Under the pieces are notes generated by a model. It worked only from the letters and a program-made list of their open reading frames with translations. It ran no database searches and was not told the DNA's origin. The position numbers were made by a program, and so were the translations under genes. A stretch of 12,520 bases of DNA from Caryophanales bacterium UBA1624 (GTDB lineage: Bacteria; Bacillota_I; Bacilli_A; RFN20; CAG-826): assembly GCA_002321395.1 (NCBI GenBank), contig DCMK01000026.1, forward strand, positions 4,172 to 16,691, written 5' to 3'. Positions 1 through 4,056 of this stretch are shown here, piece after piece (the first letter of the stretch is position 1; each line of letters begins with the position of its first letter).

Positions 1-1028
1 AAGATCTGGCCGTCGGTGATGGAGATGATGTTGGTCGGAATGTAGGCGGAAATGTCGCCGGCTTGGGTCTCGACGATCGGCAGGGCGGTGATCGACCCTC
101 CCCCATAATCGGCGTTTAAGCGGCAGGCGCGCTCCAAGAGGCGGGAGTGCAGATAAAAGATGTCACCAGGGTAGGCTTCGCGGCCCGGGGATCGTTTCAA
201 AAGCAAAGAAAGGGTTCGGTAAGCGACGGCGTGTTTGGACAGATCGTCGAAAACGATGAGGACGTCCTCGCCTTTTTCCATCCATTCCTCCGCCATCGCC
301 ATGCCGGCGAAGGGGGCGATGTACTGCAAAGGCGCCGATTCGGAAGCGGAGGCGTTGACGACGGTGACGTAATCCATGCAACCGAGTTCTGAGAGCTTCT
401 CGACCAAAGAAGCGACGGAGGAGTTCTTTTGGCCGATGGCGACGTAAACGCATTTCACGCCTTTGCCCTTTTGGTTGATGATGGTATCCAAAGCGATGGC
501 GGTTTTCCCGGTTTGGCGGTCGCCGATGATGAGTTCGCGCTGGCCGCGTCCGATCGGGATCATCGCATCGATGGCTTTGATGCCGGTCTCAAGCGGGGTG
601 TCGACCGATTTGCGGGTCATGACGCCCGGGGCAATGCGCTCGATGGGGCGGGTCTTCTCGGTTTTGATCTCGCCTTTTTCGTCGAGTGGGAGGCCCAAGG
701 CATTGACGACCCTACCGCAGAGGGCGTCCCCGACGGGGACCTCCACCACTTTGTGGGTCCTTTTGACGCTGTCCCCTTCCTCGATTTCGAGGTCGCTTCC
801 CAATAGCACGGCGCCCACGTCCTCCTCATCGAGGTTCATGACCATGCCATAGACCCCATGGGGGAACACCAAAAGCTCGCCGAGCATGGCTTTGTCCAAA
901 CCGTAGCAAAGGGCGATGCCGTCGCCGACGGAGATGACGGTGCCGACGTCGTCGGTCTCCAGTTTCTCGTTGTAGTTTTTGATCTGCTCTTTGATGAGTG
1001 AGGAGATTTCGCTGGAATCGATTTTCAT
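1..1028 (-). CDS. atpA: F-type ATP synthase subunit alpha, C-terminal end outside window
   Basis: Subunit alpha of the F1 head, a non-catalytic nucleotide-binding subunit of the cytoplasmic hexamer. The first 342 codons are visible, about two thirds of a usual protein of roughly 500 residues; the frame is open to the left edge. The N-terminus begins MKIDSSEISSLIKEQI. A beta-barrel region (about residues 28-95) precedes the P-loop GDRQTGKTA (169-177, Lys175) and a Walker B-like strand VLIVFDDLS (256-263). The alpha signature SITALPIVETQAGDISAYIP starts near residue 312. The arginine-finger region lies beyond the window. The start is well supported: AAGGAGG lies 6 bases upstream inside the end of atpH, and the ATG overlaps the atpH TGA as ATGA, suggesting translational coupling. 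It is the sixth gene of the atp operon, and gamma, beta and epsilon are expected further left. Identification is near certain from the motifs. Confidence 0.97.
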   Translation of the reverse strand, partial: MKIDSSEISSLIKEQIKNYNEKLETDDVGTVISVGDGIALCYGLDKAMLGELLVFPHGVYGMVMNLDEEDVGAVLLGSDLEIEEGDSVKRTHKVVEVPVGDALCGRVVNALGLPLDEKGEIKTEKTRPIERIAPGVMTRKSVDTPLETGIKAIDAMIPIGRGQRELIIGDRQTGKTAIALDTIINQKGKGVKCVYVAIGQKNSSVASLVEKLSELGCMDYVTVVNASASESAPLQYIAPFAGMAMAEEWMEKGEDVLIVFDDLSKHAVAYRTLSLLLKRSPGREAYPGDIFYLHSRLLERACRLNADYGGGSITALPIVETQAGDISAYIPTNIISITDGQI

Positions 1029-1561
1029 TCTGTCCCTCCTTGGAGAAGTTTGGCTAGGTTTTGAAGCCTCCCGCGGAGGCTGCCGTCATAGACTTTGCCC
1101 CCCACGGCGACTTTGACCCCGCCCAAGAGGCTGGGGTCGACGATGTTGGTGAGCCGGACTTCGGAAGAGGTCTTTTTCTTAAGGGAGGCCTCTATCGAAG
1201 TCAATTGCTCTTCGGAAAGCCTTTCGCTGCTGTAGGCGACGCCGCGAAGGACGTTGTTCCCCTCGTCGACGAGCGAGGAAAAGCGCTGCTCCACTTCCGA
1301 AAAATGATGGATGCGGTGCTTTTTGCAAAGAAGGGAGAGGAATGGGACCAAATAAGTCAGGCCCAGCGGGGAATAGACCTTGCCGAGGAGTTCCTCTTTC
1401 TCTTTTTGCCCCAGCCGGTATGAGCTGAGCAGGGCGAGGAACTCGGGCTGGGCGGAAAAATCCCTCTTCACTTCCTGAAGGGCTTTTTGGTAATCCTTCT
1501 TCTGCCCTTCGCTAAGAAGAGAGTAGAGGGCGGTGGCGTAGGAAAGGTAGACTTCTTCCAT
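1025..1561 (-). CDS. atpH: F-type ATP synthase subunit delta
   Basis: Subunit delta (OSCP-like) joins the top of the F1 head to the peripheral stalk formed by subunit b. The protein has 178 residues from the ATG, the normal family size. An all-helical N-terminal domain occupies about residues 1-105. The C-terminal signature VDPSLLGGVKVAVGGKVYDG is present, followed by the SLRGRLQ helix typical of delta. The ATG overlaps the atpF stop as TGATG. A GTG one codon upstream, at 1564, is an alternative start; a GGAGG lies 6 bases before that GTG and 9 before the ATG, so the choice is open by one residue. The stop overlaps the atpA start as ATGA. Gene position between atpF and atpA is the standard order. 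Nothing in the protein looks broken. Confidence 0.95.
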   Translation of the reverse strand: MEEVYLSYATALYSLLSEGQKKDYQKALQEVKRDFSAQPEFLALLSSYRLGQKEKEELLGKVYSPLGLTYLVPFLSLLCKKHRIHHFSEVEQRFSSLVDEGNNVLRGVAYSSERLSEEQLTSIEASLKKKTSSEVRLTNIVDPSLLGGVKVAVGGKVYDGSLRGRLQNLAKLLQGGTE

Positions 1562-2232
1562 CACTGCCGCCCTCCCGAAATCTCGTCGATGAAGGAGGAG
1601 ACCAAGCGCTTGTTGTCCTCTTCGTTGACTTCCCTCCCCAAGACGCGGCTAGAGGCCGCCAGGGCGACGTCGACGATTTCCTTGCGGGTCTCCTGCTTGG
1701 ATTTCTCTTTGGCCTGCTCGATTTCAAGGTCGGCTTTCTTCCGCTCCGCGGCGGCGTCGAGCTTGGCTTGGTCCAAGATGGCCTTCCCTTGGGCGGAAGC
1801 ATCGGCTTTGGCTTCTTCGATGATGCGGGTCGCTTCTTTCTTGCCCGAGGCGATGGTCGCTTCCTTCTCCGAAGCTGCCGCTTCGGCGATCTGACGTTGC
1901 TGCTTCGCGGTGTCCAAATCGTTTTGGATGGCGTCGGCCCTGGTCTTCATGGCCTTCTTCACGGGCTTATACCCGACGAAGAAGACAAAGAGGACGAGCA
2001 CGACGAAACCAAGCAGCTGAATCACGAAATCCCACAGGCCGCTGGGAAAGATCTTGGCGACGAATTCGCTGGATTCGAAAGGGGAATCCGGGATGGTGCC
2101 GTTGTCTTTCAGGGCGATGCCGAGGAAAACCCCGCCGAGCAAAGAGATCACGAAAACCCCCGCCACAACCAAGGCGATGATATAGGGGCGTTTGCTCCCC
2201 TGCTTCTTTTCGCTCTTCTCCTTTTTAGCCAT
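1561..2232 (-). CDS. atpF: F-type ATP synthase subunit b with an additional N-terminal membrane segment
   Basis: Subunit b forms the peripheral stalk that holds F1 against rotor torque. I start it at the ATG at 2232 (MAKKEKSEKK), one base after the atpE stop, giving 223 residues. An upstream in-frame start at 2298 would overlap atpE by 65 bases and adds a low-complexity segment, so I reject it. No strong Shine-Dalgarno is seen, so coupling to atpE is likely. A Lys/Arg-rich N-terminus leads into a first hydrophobic helix at about residues 17-40. A second follows at about 68-88 (FVIQLLGFVVLVLFVFFVGY), running straight into KPVKKAMKTRADAI, the usual b-subunit junction. A long charged Ala/Lys/Glu coiled coil then runs to the end. 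Most bacterial b proteins are about 160-170 residues with one membrane helix, so the first helix is extra. Confidence 0.93.
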   Translation of the reverse strand: MAKKEKSEKKQGSKRPYIIALVVAGVFVISLLGGVFLGIALKDNGTIPDSPFESSEFVAKIFPSGLWDFVIQLLGFVVLVLFVFFVGYKPVKKAMKTRADAIQNDLDTAKQQRQIAEAAASEKEATIASGKKEATRIIEEAKADASAQGKAILDQAKLDAAAERKKADLEIEQAKEKSKQETRKEIVDVALAASSRVLGREVNEEDNKRLVSSFIDEISGGRQ

Positions 2233-2233
2233 A

Positions 2234-2503
2234 TCAGGCGCCCACGACGAAGATGATGAGCATGGCGACGACGAGGGCGTAAATCGCGGTGGATTCATCC
2301 AAGGCGACGGCCAAGATCATCAGTTTCTGGAAGCGGCCCGCTTCCGAGGGGTTGCGGGAAATGGCGTCGATCGCGTGGGAGCAGATCAAGCCTTCCCCGA
2401 TGGAAGAGAACGTGCCGGTGCAGACGCAGATTCCTGCGCCAATCGCGATGAGCCCGGCTTGGCCTTCTTGGATGAGGGCCGGTAGCAGCTGCAACAATCC
2501 CAT
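2234..2503 (-). CDS. atpE: F-type ATP synthase subunit c, Na+-type with two carboxylates
   Basis: Subunit c forms the membrane rotor ring and carries the coupling ion. From the ATG at 2503 it has 89 residues. The in-frame ATG at 2518 is less likely, because ATGGAGG there supplies GGAGG exactly 8 bases before the 2503 start. Two membrane helices flank the polar loop AISRNP. Numbering from the 2503 start, helix 2 has the ion-site glutamate Glu70 in LDESTAIY, with Ser71, Thr72 and Tyr75 in the pattern of Na+-binding rings. Helix 1 has Glu37 (IGEG), exactly 33 residues earlier, where the classical Na+ ring has Gln32. Asp69 is next to the site glutamate. The helix-1 glycine repeat is degenerate. 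The family is certain; Na+ specificity is inference from these residues. The atpB stop lies 24 bases upstream, and the atpF ATG follows one base after this stop. Confidence 0.96.
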   Translation of the reverse strand: MGLLQLLPALIQEGQAGLIAIGAGICVCTGTFSSIGEGLICSHAIDAISRNPSEAGRFQKLMILAVALDESTAIYALVVAMLIIFVVGA

Positions 2504-2511
2504 ATTCATAA

Positions 2512-2516
2512 CCTCC
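2512..2516 (-). promoter_or_regulatory. Shine-Dalgarno of atpE that decides its start
   Basis: On the minus strand GGAGG occurs at 2516-2512, followed by 8 bases and then ATG at 2503. The same bases are part of an upstream in-frame ATGGAGG at 2518, which would otherwise be read as the start. Correct spacing to 2503 argues that the downstream ATG is used. Confidence 0.7.
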
Positions 2517-2527
2517 ATAGGATTCGA

Positions 2528-3340
2528 TTAGATTGCCTTATCCTTCGGGGAGCGGATGACTTGGCCTTCGTTCCCCATCGGGGTCCCTTCGGGGATCTCC
2601 GCCCCGATCCAAACCCCGTTCAGAGAAGCGAAGACGAGGGTCTGAACGTACCCCGAGAATAAGCCGAAATAAAGATTGAGGATCCCAATGACGATGGGCC
2701 CCAAGACGATTTGCCCGGCGTTCCCCATGAAGGAGAAAAGCTTCACGGAGAGACCTTTCAAAACCCAGTTGAGCAGGCCGATGATGACCGATCCGGACAA
2801 GGCGTTGCCGAACATACGGAGGGAAGTCGAGATGATCGGAGTCCACATGGTCACCAAGTTGATGGGCAGCCAGAAGACGACGGGTTCGATGTAGCGATGG
2901 AAATAGGACCAGTGCTGGTAACGGAGGGCGGTGGCTTGGATCAAAACGAACATGACAATGGAGAGCACCAAGGGGCAAACGAGGTAATCGATGACGGAAG
3001 GGAAGCCGGTGACCGACCAAATGAAAGACAGAAAAAGGTAGACGAATAGGCACATGAAGTAAGCGGGCCAATTGCCCGGCTCGCACCCCATCATGGAACG
3101 GGTCCAATCCTCCAGCCAATCGACGAAGCTTTCGGCCAAAAGCAAAAGGCCACGGGGCTTTTTCAGAGGGTCTTGGACTTTCGCCTCGATGCCGACGATC
3201 GTGCAGAGGATGGCGACGACGGCCATGACGACCAAAGAGGAAATGACCGGGGCCGTCAGGCGAAACTCCATGTTCTTGAAACTCTCGATCATCTGCTCCA
3301 AAGGAGTCATTTGGGCTTCCGCCAAGGAGAGGGGGGTCAT
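2528..3340 (-). CDS. atpB: F-type ATP synthase subunit a
   Basis: Subunit a is the membrane stator that provides the ion half-channels next to the c ring. It has 270 residues, a normal length, and about five to six hydrophobic helices. The essential stator arginine is Arg175 in STSLRMFGNALSG. The last helix region contains the polar Gln233 in LFSGYVQTLVFASL, the equivalent of the conserved C-terminal glutamine. The ATG at 3340 overlaps the stop of the upstream AtpI-like gene as ATGA, with GGAGG 7 bases before it, so the start is firm. The TAA stop is 24 bases before the chosen atpE start. The protein has no obvious defect. I cannot assign ion specificity from this subunit by eye. Confidence 0.96.
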   Translation of the reverse strand: MTPLSLAEAQMTPLEQMIESFKNMEFRLTAPVISSLVVMAVVAILCTIVGIEAKVQDPLKKPRGLLLLAESFVDWLEDWTRSMMGCEPGNWPAYFMCLFVYLFLSFIWSVTGFPSVIDYLVCPLVLSIVMFVLIQATALRYQHWSYFHRYIEPVVFWLPINLVTMWTPIISTSLRMFGNALSGSVIIGLLNWVLKGLSVKLFSFMGNAGQIVLGPIVIGILNLYFGLFSGYVQTLVFASLNGVWIGAEIPEGTPMGNEGQVIRSPKDKAI

Positions 3341-3774
3341 TTCTTATCCTCCACCGCTTTCTTCTTGCCGAACAACCCGGTGACGATCAGAAGAGGGTAA
3401 ACCGGGAGAAGGGAGACGAAGCAAGTCCAAAAATTCAAAAACGGGGCGTTCCAAGAGAAGGTGCAGAAAGCGGCGAGGACCAAAAGCCCGCCGATGCAGG
3501 CGATGCGGATCAGATAGAAGAAGGCGGCCAGTCCGAGCTTGGGCCCCTTACCCTGCTGATTCAAAAGGACCTGCCGGGATCCGAAGACGATGGAAAAATA
3601 AGAGAAAATCTCCAAACAGGAGCCGGCAAAGAAGCCAATCGCCCCTCCGAAGCCGACCTCGGGGAGCAGGCAAAGGGGCAAGCAAACCAAAGTCCCGAAG
3701 ACGCCGATGATGGCGAGGAGAACCATGTTCCGGTTTTCGTCGCTGAGGGATTTGTAGGCTTCGATGAATTTCAT
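3337..3774 (-). CDS. AtpI-like small membrane protein heading the atp operon
   Basis: The product has 145 residues with four predicted membrane helices: about residues 17-39, 41-65, 80-106 and 113-135. The second is glycine-rich (GFGGAIGFFAGSCLEIF), the third holds a buried arginine in FFYLIRIACIGG, and the tail is Lys-rich (GKKKAVEDKK). Four helices, a GxxxG-type segment, an Arg in helix 3 and position directly before atpB fit AtpI, a protein associated with c-ring assembly. The sequence match is by pattern only, so I leave the symbol blank. It is the first gene after the atp promoter, and its TGA overlaps the atpB ATG. No strong Shine-Dalgarno precedes the ATG; only an AGAG lies nearby, within a small hairpin. 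It could instead be an unrelated four-helix membrane protein recruited to the same position. Confidence 0.72.
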   Translation of the reverse strand: MKFIEAYKSLSDENRNMVLLAIIGVFGTLVCLPLCLLPEVGFGGAIGFFAGSCLEIFSYFSIVFGSRQVLLNQQGKGPKLGLAAFFYLIRIACIGGLLVLAAFCTFSWNAPFLNFWTCFVSLLPVYPLLIVTGLFGKKKAVEDKK

Positions 3775-3778
3775 AAGG

Positions 3779-3794
3779 TATCTCTATTGAGATA
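3779..3794 (-). promoter_or_regulatory. Small hairpin in the atp operon leader
   Basis: TATCTC and GAGATA form a perfect 6-base inverted repeat around a 4-base loop, 4 bases before the first ATG of the operon and just downstream of the predicted transcription start near 3797. It contains the only Shine-Dalgarno-like bases (AGAG). It could stabilise the 5' end or limit ribosome access; neither is shown. Confidence 0.4.
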
Positions 3795-3803
3795 ATCAGG
3801 GAT

Positions 3804-3832
3804 ATCTTAAAAGCGCTTCCAACGTTCGTCAA
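3804..3832 (-). promoter_or_regulatory. Promoter of the atp operon
   Basis: Read on the minus strand, TTGACG (3832-3827) is followed by exactly 17 bases and TAAGAT (3809-3804). This fits a housekeeping sigma promoter with a strong -35 and a moderate -10. Transcription would start near 3797, giving a leader of about 23 bases before the first gene. The spacer contains the cre site described separately. Confidence 0.7.
3808..3821. promoter_or_regulatory. cre-like CcpA site in the atp promoter
   Basis: TAAAAGCGCTTCCA on the plus strand matches the cre consensus TGWAARCGYTWNCW at 13 of 14 positions, with the essential central CG intact. It lies between the -35 and -10 of the atp promoter and overlaps the -10, a position expected to repress. 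It is about 235 bases from the glucanase start, so the atp operon is the more likely target. Confidence 0.65.
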
Positions 3833-3839
3833 TTCATCC

Positions 3840-3861
3840 TATCGATATTTCGGTATCGATA
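3840..3861. repeat. Paired TATCGATA boxes upstream of the atp promoter
   Basis: TATCGATA, itself a perfect palindrome, occurs at 3840-3847 and 3854-3861 with six bases between, so the pair is both a direct and an inverted repeat. Its centre lies about 53 bases upstream of the predicted atp transcription start, a typical activator position. No regulator can be named from the sequence. Confidence 0.45.
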
Positions 3862-3975
3862 CATAAGTTAGGATTTATGCGCTGCTTGCGCGTTGCATCG
3901 CCTCTCCTTTCGATGGGCGTCGCAGCCAAGTGGGCCATGCTTTTCGAAGGTTGCGGAAAAGCCATGCTCTTTTTG

Positions 3976-3993
3976 TTTGAAAGCCCTTTCAAA
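3976..3993. promoter_or_regulatory. Operator-like palindrome upstream of the glucanase gene
   Basis: TTTGAAAGCCCTTTCAAA is an inverted repeat with 8-base arms around a 2-base centre. Its inner 14 bases (3978-3991) fit the cre consensus at 13 of 14 positions; the one mismatch is in the central CG, which matters for CcpA. It overlaps the proposed -35 of the glucanase promoter. A CcpA or other LacI-family target is plausible. Confidence 0.45.
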
Positions 3994-4015
3994 AACGGGT
4001 TGTTTTCTTTATACT
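3987..4015 (+). promoter_or_regulatory. Candidate promoter of the GH81 glucanase gene
   Basis: TATACT at 4010-4015 is a good -10. Seventeen bases upstream lies TTTCAA (3987-3992), a weak -35, so an activator or a different start may be involved. Transcription would begin around 4021, about 35 bases before the ATG and directly before the operator at 4026-4043. Confidence 0.4.
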
Positions 4016-4025
4016 TACAGTGAAA

Positions 4026-4043
4026 CAGGAAAGCGGTTTCCTG
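4026..4043. promoter_or_regulatory. LacI-family-type operator in the glucanase leader
   Basis: CAGGAAAGCGGTTTCCTG is symmetric in 16 of 18 bases around a central CG, the typical architecture of a LacI/GalR-family operator. It matches cre at only 11 of 14 positions, so a substrate-specific regulator is as likely as CcpA. It sits just after the predicted transcription start, where a bound repressor would block RNA polymerase. Confidence 0.5.
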
Positions 4044-4056
4044 AAATATATCAAAC

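Larger units (their letters stand above)
3877..4023 (+). other. Possible small ORF of 48 residues in the divergent spacer
   Basis: An ATG at 3877 opens a 48-codon frame ending in TGA at 4021, overlapping the predicted glucanase promoter. The product would begin MRCLRVASPLLSMGV and is fairly hydrophobic. An AGGA lies only 3 bases before the ATG, which is too close to be a good ribosome site. The opposite strand is also open here from an ATG at 3965 to TGA at 3834 (43 residues, beginning MAFPQPSKSM). Neither frame resembles a family I recognise, and two opposed frames suggest at most one is real. The stretch also contains an imperfect inverted repeat (CATGCTTTTC at 3936-3945 with GAAAAGCCATG at 3956-3966) followed by T-rich sequence, so it may instead be a dispersed intergenic repeat or a small RNA. 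Confidence 0.2.

Noticed and set aside
2233..2298. Longer atpF start at 2298
   Set aside because: It would overlap atpE by 65 bases and add a Pro/Ser-rich segment unlike any b subunit. The ATG at 2232, right after the atpE stop, is the natural coupled start.
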